Assembly (NCBI GenBank): GCA_023415635.1
Contig: JAEZJV010000051.1
Span: forward strand, 285,820 to 349,819
Origin: Bacillota bacterium
Lineage (GTDB): Bacteria > Bacillota > Clostridia > Lachnospirales > Lachnospiraceae
Direction: 5' to 3'
Length of the DNA: 64,000 bases
Shown: piece after piece, positions 7,706-15,513 of the stretch
Numbering within the stretch: position 1 is the first letter of the stretch
Layout: each line of letters opens with the position of its first letter
Notes under the pieces: model-generated
The model's database searches: none
The model's input: only the letters and a program-made list of their open reading frames with translations
Told to the model about the DNA's origin: nothing
Translations under genes and position numbers: made by a program

Positions 7706-8383
7706 ATGGATGAAATATTTAAAATAATGGGGGCAGTAATTGCAGGCTTAGGTGGTTCGAGTGTTATTATTCTAGGTTTATCGGGTTGGTTAGGAAGATT
7801 ATGGGCTAATAGAATATTTGAAAAAGAGAAGATAAAATATGAAAAGGATTTAGAGGACTATAAAAAAGAGATTAACATAGAAATGCAAAAACTAAAAACC
7901 TTAGATGAAAAGGCTCTCTATATAACTAAGATACAGTATGAAAAAGAATTTGAAATATATCAAAATATATGGAAATCGTTAGTAGAATGCATAAGAGCTT
8001 CAAAAAACTTATATCCAATATTTCAAGAAGTCCCTTCTGATGAAGCTGAATTAGAAGAGTTTAATAAAAATAAATATACAACATATGTATCAGCATATAA
8101 TTCATTCTTAGAAATAACAACATCATATGCACCATTTTATCAAGAGGAATTTTATAATGATTTACTTGAGTTAAGAAAAAGATGCAATGAGATTGGTATT
8201 ATATTTAAAGAGTATACTTTTGACGTTAAATACAGTTTGACTTATGCTATGGCACGCGACACTAAATTGGATAAAGAAGATAGAAAAAAAGTATACCAGA
8301 CATTACCAAGTGAAATTGATGAATATCAAAATAAATTACAAAAAGGAATTAGAGATTATTTGAAAAAGTTAAGAGTGGAATAA
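7706..8383 (+). CDS. Membrane-anchored coiled-coil protein of unknown function
   Basis: 225 residues with one N-terminal membrane segment (about 7-32, GAVIAGLGGSSVIILGLSG) followed by a charged coiled coil (about 38-75, EKEKIKYEKDLEDYKKEINI) and a helical domain. It has its own GGAGGTG ribosome binding site and a private terminator, so it is an independent cargo gene. Proteins of this plan, one membrane helix plus EKEKxxYEKxLExxK coiled coil, are common in plasmids and defence islands; I do not know an assigned function. A membrane-acting defence effector is possible but unproven. Confidence 0.55.
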   Translation: MDEIFKIMGAVIAGLGGSSVIILGLSGWLGRLWANRIFEKEKIKYEKDLEDYKKEINIEMQKLKTLDEKALYITKIQYEKEFEIYQNIWKSLVECIRASKNLYPIFQEVPSDEAELEEFNKNKYTTYVSAYNSFLEITTSYAPFYQEEFYNDLLELRKRCNEIGIIFKEYTFDVKYSLTYAMARDTKLDKEDRKKVYQTLPSEIDEYQNKLQKGIRDYLKKLRVE

Positions 8384-8385
8384 GT

Positions 8386-8415
8386 AAAAGGCGAGTTTAT
8401 TCAACTCGCCTTTTT
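8386..8415. terminator. Bidirectional intrinsic terminator
   Basis: AAAAGGCGAGTT (8386-8397) and AACTCGCCTTTT (8403-8414) form a 12-bp stem with five-base loop. It ends the plus-strand gene at 7706 and the minus-strand RHH gene at 8417. Confidence 0.85.
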
Positions 8416-8416
8416 G

Positions 8417-8572
8417 TTATTTTAAGTTTCCGAGAGCATATTCACAACACTGGACAACTAAGTTATTAAGTGAAATTTCTTTTTGCTGAGCAACTATTTC
8501 AAGTTGTTTAACTAATTCTACTGGTAAACGAAAAGTTTTATTAATGGTTTCCTGCTTCTTAACTTCAAACAT
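8417..8572 (-). CDS. Small ribbon-helix-helix (Arc/CopG-like) protein
   Basis: A 51-residue minus-strand gene, with AGGAGG upstream of the ATG (8570-8572) and the stop against a bidirectional terminator. The sequence has the RHH plan: beta strand TINKTFRLP, helix VELVKQLEIVAQQKE, turn and helix SLNNLVVQCCEYAL. Such proteins repress small promoters or serve as antitoxins and plasmid copy-control factors. It is the only minus-strand gene seen in the element; no toxin gene overlaps it. The promoter region between it and the gene at 8725 is shared, so it may control itself and its divergent neighbour. Confidence 0.7.
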   Translation of the reverse strand: MFEVKKQETINKTFRLPVELVKQLEIVAQQKEISLNNLVVQCCEYALGNLK

Positions 8573-8724
8573 ATTGTATTCCTCCTATATAATGCTAATT
8601 TTATGTGCAAAAAGTAGAAAAATATATACCCAATATATGCAATTTAATTAAAAGTGCAATATGCAATTGATCTTAGTGCTTTATTTAAGTATAATTAAAT
8701 AAAAAGTATGGGAGGAATAAACAT

Positions 8725-9183
8725 ATGAAGAAAAAAGGATGCTTAATTAGCGTACTCGTAGTTTTTCTTATTGTATTTACATTATTAATAACAATAGGAA
8801 TTCTTATAACAAATTATAGAAACAATCCACCAAACGAAAAAGATGTTTCTACAGAGAATTCCAATGAAAGTAAGGCTACAAAGTATAATATTGAAGATAT
8901 TAGTAATGGGAAGTATTATGTTTCAGATAATGAATATGAAAAGATTTACGATAGAGCATGTAAAGCCGCTCTTGCATGGGTTGATCTCTATGACAAGTAT
9001 AAGACAATTGATAATAGCAAATTAACAATATACGATGATGGAAGTATCTTAATGCAGCTTTATACTAGTGATGATAATAATGTTTCTGTTACTTATACTA
9101 AAAAGGATAAAAATGGAGATAGGGATAGGATTGCGATTAGTTATGATTCGGGCGGCGGAATAAAAACAATAATAGAAAAGTAG
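8725..9183 (+). CDS. Hypothetical membrane-anchored extracellular protein
   Basis: 152 residues. A Lys-rich start and a hydrophobic segment (about 6-30, ending TIGILITNY) act as signal anchor; no lipobox cysteine is placed correctly (C6 lies before the hydrophobic stretch). The rest is a soluble domain with GKYYVSDNEYEKIYD and a C-terminal beta-rich part. The product is unrecognised. The ATG has GGGAGGA upstream and a terminator follows, so it is monocistronic. A surface role, for example in exclusion, is conceivable but not shown. Confidence 0.5.
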   Translation: MKKKGCLISVLVVFLIVFTLLITIGILITNYRNNPPNEKDVSTENSNESKATKYNIEDISNGKYYVSDNEYEKIYDRACKAALAWVDLYDKYKTIDNSKLTIYDDGSILMQLYTSDDNNVSVTYTKKDKNGDRDRIAISYDSGGGIKTIIEK

Positions 9184-9200
9184 TTAACTATCAATCAACT

Positions 9201-9230
9201 AAAGAGTAGGAGGAATTCCTACTCTTTTTT
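9201..9230 (+). terminator. Intrinsic terminator
   Basis: AAAGAGTAGGA (9201-9211) pairs with TCCTACTCTTT (9217-9227) and a T run follows. Confidence 0.8.
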
Positions 9231-9356
9231 ATTACAAAAATATTAAATTCAAAAAACTTGCTTTTTATGCTTTAGAAAAGATCAATTCACCACACATATT
9301 TATGTATAAGCAAGAATGAATGCTTAATAAAAATAAAAAACAGGAGGAATATGTTA

Positions 9357-9683
9357 ATGAGTAACAAAAGTGTATATGAAAATAGTAATCAAGGAGATAA
9401 TGAGCTAATACCTAACTTGCCTATTAGTGATACTAAAGTCGATGATTTTTATATTGAAAAACTAATTCAGAAAAGAAAAGTATTAAGTAGATTATCATGG
9501 GATAAGCAAGTTGATTATTTTATGAAGTATTGTTATTCAAGATGTGAAGATAATCCTACGGATTATATGATCAACTATGCTAAAGAATTAACAGTGCTGG
9601 TTGAAAGTGGAGTAGAAGTAAATGCTTATATGTTTGATGCAATTCCAGTTTATTCAATAAAAGGTTATGAACTTCTTTTATAA
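9357..9683 (+). CDS. Hypothetical protein (108 aa)
   Basis: ATG 9357 lies nine bases after GGAGG (9343-9347); ATG 9351 is too close to it. The product is soluble and helical (RLSWDKQVDYFMKYCYSRC), with an unstructured N-terminal 25 residues. It is not recognised. A 9-bp stem-loop (9691-9715, no T run) follows the gene. Confidence 0.45.
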   Translation: MSNKSVYENSNQGDNELIPNLPISDTKVDDFYIEKLIQKRKVLSRLSWDKQVDYFMKYCYSRCEDNPTDYMINYAKELTVLVESGVEVNAYMFDAIPVYSIKGYELLL

Positions 9684-9690
9684 ACTTCTT

Positions 9691-9715
9691 TCAGGGTAGT
9701 CACAGGCTACCCTGA
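9691..9715 (+). other. Stem-loop after the 108-aa gene
   Basis: TCAGGGTAG (9691-9699) pairs perfectly with CTACCCTGA (9707-9715) around a seven-base loop; ATTATAT follows rather than a T run, so it may be a weak terminator or an RNA stabiliser. Confidence 0.45.
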
Positions 9716-9882
9716 TTATATAAAGAAAAACATCTCTTTTCATTAACAAGAAATATACATAAAAAAGCACTTCAAAACTCCGGGAACCTGTCTAAAAAAT
9801 GTAAAGGAAATTGTTGTCATGTTTTCATTTACATTAGATAATAAAAGCACGAACAAATGTTCTGAAAGGAGAATGTGGTGTT

Positions 9883-10122
9883 ATGAATAATCTAAAAGAA
9901 AGAAAAGATGTTATTAAAATTTCGGTTAATGATTATGAGGATTTTGGAATTAATGATGAACTTATAAACATGAACTTGATAATATCTGCTTTTTCAGATA
10001 AAGAAGGAGATTATGTAGTGATATGCCTTGTAGATAATACATATATCCTTCTAAATTGGAGAGGAACTGAAAGTGTAAGTGCTTATAATGAATTAATTAG
10101 CTATATAGGAGGTGGATATTGA
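9883..10122 (+). CDS. Hypothetical small protein upstream of the recombinases
   Basis: 79 acidic residues, ATG 9883 with AAAGGAG upstream. Its TGA (10120-10122) overlaps the ATG of the resolvase gene, so the two are translationally coupled. The sequence (NDYEDFGINDELINMNLIIS and a C-terminal SYIGGGY) is unrecognised. Position directly ahead of two serine recombinases makes it a candidate recombination accessory protein, which is inference from context only. Confidence 0.5.
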   Translation: MNNLKERKDVIKISVNDYEDFGINDELINMNLIISAFSDKEGDYVVICLVDNTYILLNWRGTESVSAYNELISYIGGGY

Positions 10123-10730
10123 TGGTATACGGATATGCAAGATGTAGTACTGATGAAACGAAACAAGATATTAATAGGCAAAAAAGGGAGCTTAAATTAT
10201 TAGGAGTAGTAGATGAAAAAATTTACTTTGAATATGAAAGCGGAACGAAAGATGACAGAACAGAATTGAATAAACTACTTAATATCATCAGTACAGGTGA
10301 TACATTAGTATCTACTGAGGTAAGCAGAATTACTAGAAGTACTAAGCAGTTATGCGAAATTATTGAGTTATCAAGAAATAAGAAATTAAAATTAATCTTA
10401 GGTACGTTTGTTGTAGACTGCACTAAAGGTTCATTAGAACCTATGACAGAGGGAATGCTCAAGATGATGGGTGTATTTGCAGAAATGGAACGAAATATGA
10501 TTAGCCAACGTGTTAAAAGTGGAATGGAAAATGCTAAATCCAAAGGAAAGTTAATAGGTAGACCTCACATAACATCTGAAACAATACCAAATATATTTAT
10601 AAGACATTATCCTAAGTACATATACAAGCAAATTAATAAGGTTGAATTAGCAAGGCTATGTAAATTATCATATCCAACTGTTTTAAAATATATAGCGATT
10701 ATAGAAAGCCAAAAGCATAAACTAATATAA
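10122..10730 (+). CDS. Small serine recombinase (resolvase/invertase family)
   Basis: 202 residues. The N-terminal catalytic domain has YARCSTDE with nucleophile S9, then VSTEVSRITRS and the long helix signature EMERNMISQRVKSGMENAKS of the resolvase/DNA-invertase family; the C-terminal 45 residues hold a helix-turn-helix (ELARLCKLSYPTVLKYI). Start ATG 10122 is chosen for GGAGGTGG upstream. Such enzymes resolve cointegrates or invert segments. Here it lies 18 bases before a large serine recombinase, so it may resolve element multimers or assist excision. No invertible segment was found nearby. Confidence 0.85.
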   Translation: MVYGYARCSTDETKQDINRQKRELKLLGVVDEKIYFEYESGTKDDRTELNKLLNIISTGDTLVSTEVSRITRSTKQLCEIIELSRNKKLKLILGTFVVDCTKGSLEPMTEGMLKMMGVFAEMERNMISQRVKSGMENAKSKGKLIGRPHITSETIPNIFIRHYPKYIYKQINKVELARLCKLSYPTVLKYIAIIESQKHKLI

Positions 10731-10748
10731 TTTTGAAGGAGGAAGTGT

Positions 10749-12377
10749 ATGAAATTAGCAGTAGCTTATTGTAGAGTAAGTACAGACCATGAAGAACAGA
10801 AAAAATCAATTATTGAGCAACAAGAACAATGGACTGAATATTTCAAAAAGGAAAATATGCAACCTGCAAAGTGTGGATTGCTTTATAAGAAAGATGGAAG
10901 CAAGCAAATATTTACAAATGGGTTATATGTGGACGAAGGTATTAGTGGTACAAGTTTAAAGAATAGAAAAGCTTTTAATCAAATGATAGAAGATGCTAAA
11001 AAGAAAAAATTTGATATGATATATGTGGAAGATGCAAGTAGATTTAGTCGTGCTATAGATGATGGTGTTGGAACAGTAAAAGATTTAAGAGGTATTGGTG
11101 TGGGAGTGTATTTCAGAAAAGAGGGATGGGATACAATTACCCAAGATAGAGATTTTGAACTTGGTCTTCGAATTGGTCTAGCTCAAGAAGAAAGTAGAAT
11201 TAAATCGGACCGTATGAGATGGGCTATTAATAGACTTCATCTAAAAGGAGGGTGGAATAGCTTTGCTCCGTTCGGATATGATATTGAAAAAGCATTTTTA
11301 AAAGTCAATGAAGAAGAAGCTGAAATAATTCGTATGATTTATAGGCTTTATATAGAAGAGGGGTATGGGATTGGAAAGATTGTTAGATACCTTAATGCGG
11401 AGAAAATAAAATCAAAAAAAGGAGTACAATGGAGCCAACCTCAAATAGCACATATTTTAACAAATAAAATTTATATAGGCGAACAAAGAACACATACAAT
11501 AGAAACATCTGATATTACTAGACATTATAAAACTCAAGTGCCAGAAGATGAACAAATTGTACATACTTTTGAGCATTTACGTATATTGAATGATGATGTA
11601 TTTAATCTTGCTCAAATCGAGAGAGATAGACGAAATACTTTATTTGATATGGGAAGAGGGCATAGTAATAAGCATCTACTCTCTACACTGCTATACTGTT
11701 ATGAGTGTGGTGGAACATATAAACGTAAGAAAAGACACTCATATATTAGAAAAGATGGCACTAATAAAGATATCGGATATGAATGGACTTGTGGTGTTAA
11801 TGATATGTATGGTACTAGTAAATGTGGTCATAGAAATATGGTAATAGAAGAAAGTGTTATAGAAATTATAAAGGAGGAGATTTTAGCACGAAGAAAAGAT
11901 GATTTATCTCAAGTTTTTGAAATGTATTTTAAGAAAAAAGTTGAGGAAAATTATATTGAACCAGAAGTAATGAATGAAGAAAAAGAGAAGCTAATGCAGG
12001 AAATGAGAATTCTACGTCAAGACTTGCGTGATAAATTAATTAATGAAACAGTATATAAGGATGCTATGAAAAATCTTAATGAAAGAGTATCTTATATTAA
12101 CAATGAATTAAGTAGATATGAAAGAAGACAAATTGAAATTGAGAATGCTAGATTGCGTTTTGCTGATTATCAAAAAATGCTTAACAGTATAGAACTAGAT
12201 AAATTGACAAACAATCAGCTTAAGAAGATTTTCAATAAAATTCTTGTTAGAGGAAGAATAGTATCTGGAAAAAAGCAAGTTTTTTTGTGTTTTCAGTATA
12301 ATTTTCTAGGCATTGTAGAAGAAGATTTATATAGCGAATTTGAAGATAGAATAAATCTATGGAAAAGAGTAGTTTAA
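10749..12377 (+). CDS. Large serine recombinase, presumed integrase of the comM element
   Basis: 542 residues in the order resolvase-like catalytic domain (1-150, YCRVSTD with nucleophile S11), recombinase domain (about 165-275, FAPFGYDIEKAF, then INTKIYIGE-like NKIYIGEQRTH), zinc ribbon (about 300-375, CYECGG plus later CGVND and CGHRN) and coiled-coil region (about 395-465) as in phage and ICE integrases. This class joins attP and attB at a central dinucleotide without host factors. The comM junctions with an AC core and symmetrical attP arms fit such an enzyme. AAGGAGGAAG precedes the ATG. It is probably co-expressed with the small recombinase. Confidence 0.92.
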   Translation: MKLAVAYCRVSTDHEEQKKSIIEQQEQWTEYFKKENMQPAKCGLLYKKDGSKQIFTNGLYVDEGISGTSLKNRKAFNQMIEDAKKKKFDMIYVEDASRFSRAIDDGVGTVKDLRGIGVGVYFRKEGWDTITQDRDFELGLRIGLAQEESRIKSDRMRWAINRLHLKGGWNSFAPFGYDIEKAFLKVNEEEAEIIRMIYRLYIEEGYGIGKIVRYLNAEKIKSKKGVQWSQPQIAHILTNKIYIGEQRTHTIETSDITRHYKTQVPEDEQIVHTFEHLRILNDDVFNLAQIERDRRNTLFDMGRGHSNKHLLSTLLYCYECGGTYKRKKRHSYIRKDGTNKDIGYEWTCGVNDMYGTSKCGHRNMVIEESVIEIIKEEILARRKDDLSQVFEMYFKKKVEENYIEPEVMNEEKEKLMQEMRILRQDLRDKLINETVYKDAMKNLNERVSYINNELSRYERRQIEIENARLRFADYQKMLNSIELDKLTNNQLKKIFNKILVRGRIVSGKKQVFLCFQYNFLGIVEEDLYSEFEDRINLWKRVV

Positions 12378-12388
12378 CTACTCTTTTT
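12363..12388 (+). terminator. Intrinsic terminator overlapping the recombinase stop
   Basis: AAAAGAGTAG (12363-12372), loop TTTAA containing the stop codon, CTACTCTTTT (12378-12387), more T. Confidence 0.75.
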
Positions 12389-12539
12389 TGTTATTCTATA
12401 AAAATGGGAAATATAGTATTTTGCCATATATTGTGATAAACTATGGAAAGAATTGGAATTTATATATGTAGCTTTTTTATGATAAAACAAATAATGAAGT
12501 ATCAAGGCTAATTGATAAAATGAAAAGAGGTGATTTATT

Positions 12540-12731
12540 TTGAATAACGATATGGTTATAGATTTTAGCAAGTGGAAGAAAGCCAAAGATAAGATGCTCC
12601 CATGTTTAACGTGTATTCATTACATAGGCGGGAAAGACGGGTGCGGCGAATTGGGAGATGTGCCCGACAATGTTTGGTATAAATTAGCGGAATGTAAGAG
12701 TTTTTTAGATTATGATGATATAGAGAACTAA
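12540..12731 (+). CDS. Small cysteine-rich protein (63 aa)
   Basis: Starts at TTG 12540 with AGAGGTGA upstream (ATG 12552 is the alternative). Residues CLTCIHYIGGKDGCGELGD and a later AECKSF give four to five cysteines that could bind zinc or an iron-sulphur cluster. The sequence is a small phage-type knuckle protein of unknown role. It is separated from the recombinase by a terminator and precedes the restriction genes. Confidence 0.5.
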   Translation: MNNDMVIDFSKWKKAKDKMLPCLTCIHYIGGKDGCGELGDVPDNVWYKLAECKSFLDYDDIEN

Positions 12732-12832
12732 TGATGAATGTGTAGATAGAGAAAAATTGAATTTCTTTCTGTACAACTCCCCATTACAATAGTAAAATAG
12801 AATAAATATGATATTATTTAAGGGGGTATTTT

Positions 12833-13459
12833 ATGAATAAAGATTTTTACAATAAGATAAAACTATTAGCAGACAAGTATGCAAAGAGATTGGAAAAACA
12901 AATTAGTAAAAGAATAGTTGAAATGGAGGAAGATGATAATTCACATTATTTGATTTATCGTGTTTTGGGTATTACTATGGAAGAAGGTAATCTAATTGAT
13001 TTATATCAAAACAAAGGACGATTTCTTTACAAATATGCTGGTGCCTTTTTAGAAGAAGCCGCATTAATGTGTTTTAAAGAAAAGTATAGCAATGCAGAAA
13101 AGGTAAAAATACCAAATACATTAGGCAGAAGACCCAAGACATTTGAGATAGATTGTTTAGTTAATAGTAGAGCCCATGAAATTAAATGGCGTGATGCTAC
13201 GACTGACGGTGACCATATTTCAAAAGAACATACTAGAGTTAAAGTAATACAAGAAAAAGGTTATAAACCAATTAGAGTTATGTTCTATTATCCAAATAGA
13301 GCACAAGCGCAACGTATTCAAGAAACTCTAAAAACATTGTATGCGGGTGTAGCGGGAGAATATTATTATGGTGATACAGCATGGGAATATATTAAAACCT
13401 TCACTGGAATTGATTTATTAGAGATATTAGAAAAAATAGCCGAATCAAGGAAGAACTAA
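12833..13459 (+). CDS. Type II restriction endonuclease, ApaLI-like
   Basis: 208 residues that I read as the ApaLI-like family. The PD-(D/E)xK core is visible as FEID (D107) and HEIKW (E116, K118), followed by the conserved-looking RDATTDGDHISKEHTR and FYYPNRAQAQRIQETLKTLY. The family prototype cuts GTGCAC; whether this protein has the same specificity cannot be read from sequence. It is followed after one base by the methyltransferase gene, the usual arrangement of a type II system. The upstream ATG has AGGGGG. Both genes are AT-rich and belong to the mobile element. Confidence 0.75.
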   Translation: MNKDFYNKIKLLADKYAKRLEKQISKRIVEMEEDDNSHYLIYRVLGITMEEGNLIDLYQNKGRFLYKYAGAFLEEAALMCFKEKYSNAEKVKIPNTLGRRPKTFEIDCLVNSRAHEIKWRDATTDGDHISKEHTRVKVIQEKGYKPIRVMFYYPNRAQAQRIQETLKTLYAGVAGEYYYGDTAWEYIKTFTGIDLLEILEKIAESRKN

Positions 13460-13460
13460 T

Positions 13461-14660
13461 TTGACGGAGACAACTATGAGAGTTATACATGACGATTGTT
13501 TAAATAGTATGAGAGCTATGGAACAAAATACCATAGATATGATATATTTAGACCCACCATTCTTTACACAAAAGGAACATGTCCTTAGTGATAAAGAAGG
13601 CAAATTATATAATTTTTCAGACGAATGGAATTCTATAACTGATTATATCGATTACATAACTGAAAGATTAGTTGAAGCAAAAAGAATTTTAAAAGATAGT
13701 GGAAGTATATTTCTTCATTGTGATACTACCGCTTCACATTATTTAAAAGTTGCGATGGACAAAATATTTAATAAAGACAATTTTAGGAGTGAAATTATTT
13801 GGTATTATAAAAGATGGTCTAATGCAAAAAATGGTTTACTTAATGCCCACCAGACTATCCTTTATTATACAAAGACTTCTAATTATAAATTCAATAAAAT
13901 ATTTACCGACTATTCGCCTACAACTAATGTTGACCAAATATTACAAGATAGGGTAAGAAATGAAGATGGAAAAGCTGTATACAAAACAGATGATGATGGT
14001 AATGTTATTTATACAAATGAAAAAAAAGGTGTCCCTTTATCTGATGTATGGGAAATTCCATTCTTAAATCCCAAGGCAAAAGAAAGAGTGGGATACCCTA
14101 CTCAAAAACCCATACTATTATTAGAAAGAATTATCGAAATCAGTACAGATAGGGGCGATTTAGTCTTAGACCCATTTTGTGGAAGCGGTACTACTTTAGT
14201 TGCTGCAAGTTTAATGGGTAGAGATTATGTAGGTATTGATACTAATCCCGATGCCATAGAACTAACTAATAGAAGATTAGATGAGCCAGTTAAAACCAAT
14301 TCCTATCTTATGGAAAAAGGAAAAGATGCGTATATAACAAAATCTGATTATGAAAAATCTATATTAGATTATTTAGATTGTAATATAGTTCAACGAAATA
14401 AAGGGATAGACGCTATACTTAAAAAACATTATAATGGTAAATCTGTATCTGTAAGAATTCAAAAAGATGGCGAAAGCATTGAAGATGCTGTAAAGCTGCT
14501 ACATAAAGCAAGCATAAAAAAAGATTGTAGTTATTCAATTTTGATTAAAACAAATAACTTATGTGGCTTTACTACCCTTACAGTTCCTTCAAATGTGCTC
14601 ATAATAAATAGTTATGATATAGCAATTCAAAAGTTTTTAGAAAGTAATTCAGAGAACTGA
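13461..14660 (+). CDS. DNA adenine/N4-cytosine methyltransferase of the restriction-modification pair
   Basis: 399 residues of the beta-class amino-methyltransferase order: motif IV DPPF (D31-F34) near the N-terminus and the SAM-binding motif I DPFCGSGTT (237-245) later, preceded by the PTQKP signature. A C-terminal extension of about 120 residues is of unknown role. It should protect host DNA from the adjacent endonuclease. The start is either TTG 13461 (AAGGAAG upstream) or ATG 13476 (GGAG upstream); homologues commonly begin near the second. A terminator follows, and the right end of the element lies about 120 bases downstream. Confidence 0.85.
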   Translation: MTETTMRVIHDDCLNSMRAMEQNTIDMIYLDPPFFTQKEHVLSDKEGKLYNFSDEWNSITDYIDYITERLVEAKRILKDSGSIFLHCDTTASHYLKVAMDKIFNKDNFRSEIIWYYKRWSNAKNGLLNAHQTILYYTKTSNYKFNKIFTDYSPTTNVDQILQDRVRNEDGKAVYKTDDDGNVIYTNEKKGVPLSDVWEIPFLNPKAKERVGYPTQKPILLLERIIEISTDRGDLVLDPFCGSGTTLVAASLMGRDYVGIDTNPDAIELTNRRLDEPVKTNSYLMEKGKDAYITKSDYEKSILDYLDCNIVQRNKGIDAILKKHYNGKSVSVRIQKDGESIEDAVKLLHKASIKKDCSYSILIKTNNLCGFTTLTVPSNVLIINSYDIAIQKFLESNSEN

Positions 14661-14667
14661 TTATTAA

Positions 14668-14698
14668 AAGATGGCTGATTTTTAGGCTATCTTTTTTT
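14668..14698 (+). terminator. Intrinsic terminator after the methyltransferase gene
   Basis: AGATGGCT pairs with AGGCTATCT (one G-T pair, one bulge) around GATTTTT, followed by seven T. It shields the downstream comM fragment from element transcription. Confidence 0.65.
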
Positions 14699-14781
14699 CT
14701 TAGTGATATATCTTTAGTTAAAGCAGATGAAAAGTCATAGATTTTTTTTCTGATATAAGCTTTAATTTTCAAATTTCTATC

Positions 14782-14811
14782 TATCTCCTCCCATTTTATT
14801 AATATTGCTAC
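14782..14811. other. attR: right comM junction of the integrated element
   Basis: Element arm 14782-14809 begins TATCTCCTCCCATTTTATTA and ends at AC (14810-14811); comM resumes in frame with C TCT GCT CTG. The arm is the inverted partner of 4271-4298. Confidence 0.8.
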
Positions 14812-14812
14812 C

Positions 14813-15505
14813 TCTGCTCTGGTTGGCGGCGGTCAGGTACCTAAGCCGGGAGAAATCAGCCTGGCACATCTTGGAGTCCTATTTCTGGACGAGCTTCCCG
14901 AATTTCAGAAGAATACCATTGAGGTTTTGAGACAACCACTGGAGGAGAAATCAGTTACAATAGCGAGACTGAAGGCTACCTATCAGTATCCGGCGGGCTT
15001 TATGCTGGTAGCAGCAATGAATCCCTGCTCCTGTGGTTATTATCCGGATCGTAGCCGCTGTAACTGTTCAGTCCCCATGGTAAAGCGTTATCTGGGAAAA
15101 ATATCACAGCCTCTGCTCGAACGGTTTGATATCTGCATTGAGGCATTACAGATGAATTATAAGGAGTTGCAGCAAAAGGACAGGCAGGAGAGCTCGGCCA
15201 TGATACGAAAGCGGGTTGAGGCGGCCAGAGATATTCAGCTGAGGCGGTACAAGGAAGAGAGTATTTATTTCAATTCACAGCTTACTCCAAGAAGTATTAA
15301 AAAATACTGTAAGCTTGAGCCGCTGGAACAAAAGCTTTTAGAGGAGGCTTTTGTCAAAATGAATTTCAGTGCCAGGGCATATCACAGAATCCTGAAGGTG
15401 GCCAGAACCATTGCAGACTTGGATCATAGTGAGCGTATCACGGCAAAACATCTAAGTGAAGCAATTTGCTACCGGAGTATGGATCAAAAGTATTGGGGGG
15501 AGTGA
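14813..15505 (+). pseudogene. comM: comM (YifB family AAA+ ATPase), 3' part, separated from its start
   Basis: 230 codons continue ComM from SALVGGGQVPKPGEIS: Walker B LGVLFLDELPEF, sensor region AAMNPCSCGYY with the paired cysteines, and the Mg-chelatase C-terminal helical domain. There is no ATG or ribosome binding site at the break; TTG 14927 would start after Walker B, so an active product from this piece alone is unlikely. The stop at 15503-15505 lies nine bases before dprA. With 4271-14811 removed, codon 280 becomes ACC and the two parts fuse into a 510-residue protein. Confidence 0.93.
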
Positions 15506-15513
15506 GGGCTGTC

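Larger units (their letters stand above)
4271..14811. mobile_element. 10.54-kb serine-recombinase integrative element inserted in comM
   Basis: The element splits comM in frame and is visibly more AT-rich than comM, dprA and topA around it. It encodes a large serine recombinase (10749-12377), a small serine recombinase (10122-10730), two winged-helix replication-type proteins, a terminase-small-subunit-like HTH protein, a HEPN protein, several unknown small proteins and an ApaLI-like restriction-modification pair. The two ends, when joined as in an excised circle, form an imperfect inverted repeat around AC, as in attP sites of large serine integrases. No capsid, portal, large terminase, relaxase or coupling protein genes are seen. 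I infer a phage satellite or small non-conjugative integrative element. Confidence 0.9.

Noticed and set aside
10122..12377. Invertible DNA switch controlled by the small recombinase
   Set aside because: No inverted repeats bounding a promoter or gene segment could be found near it.
13750..13956. 68-residue frame within the methyltransferase gene
   Set aside because: Shadow of the methyltransferase in another frame, with no ribosome binding site.
4271..14811. Transposon of the Tn7-like type known to enter comM in Acinetobacter
   Set aside because: No transposase genes and no target-site duplication are seen; the junctions and recombinase fit serine integration.
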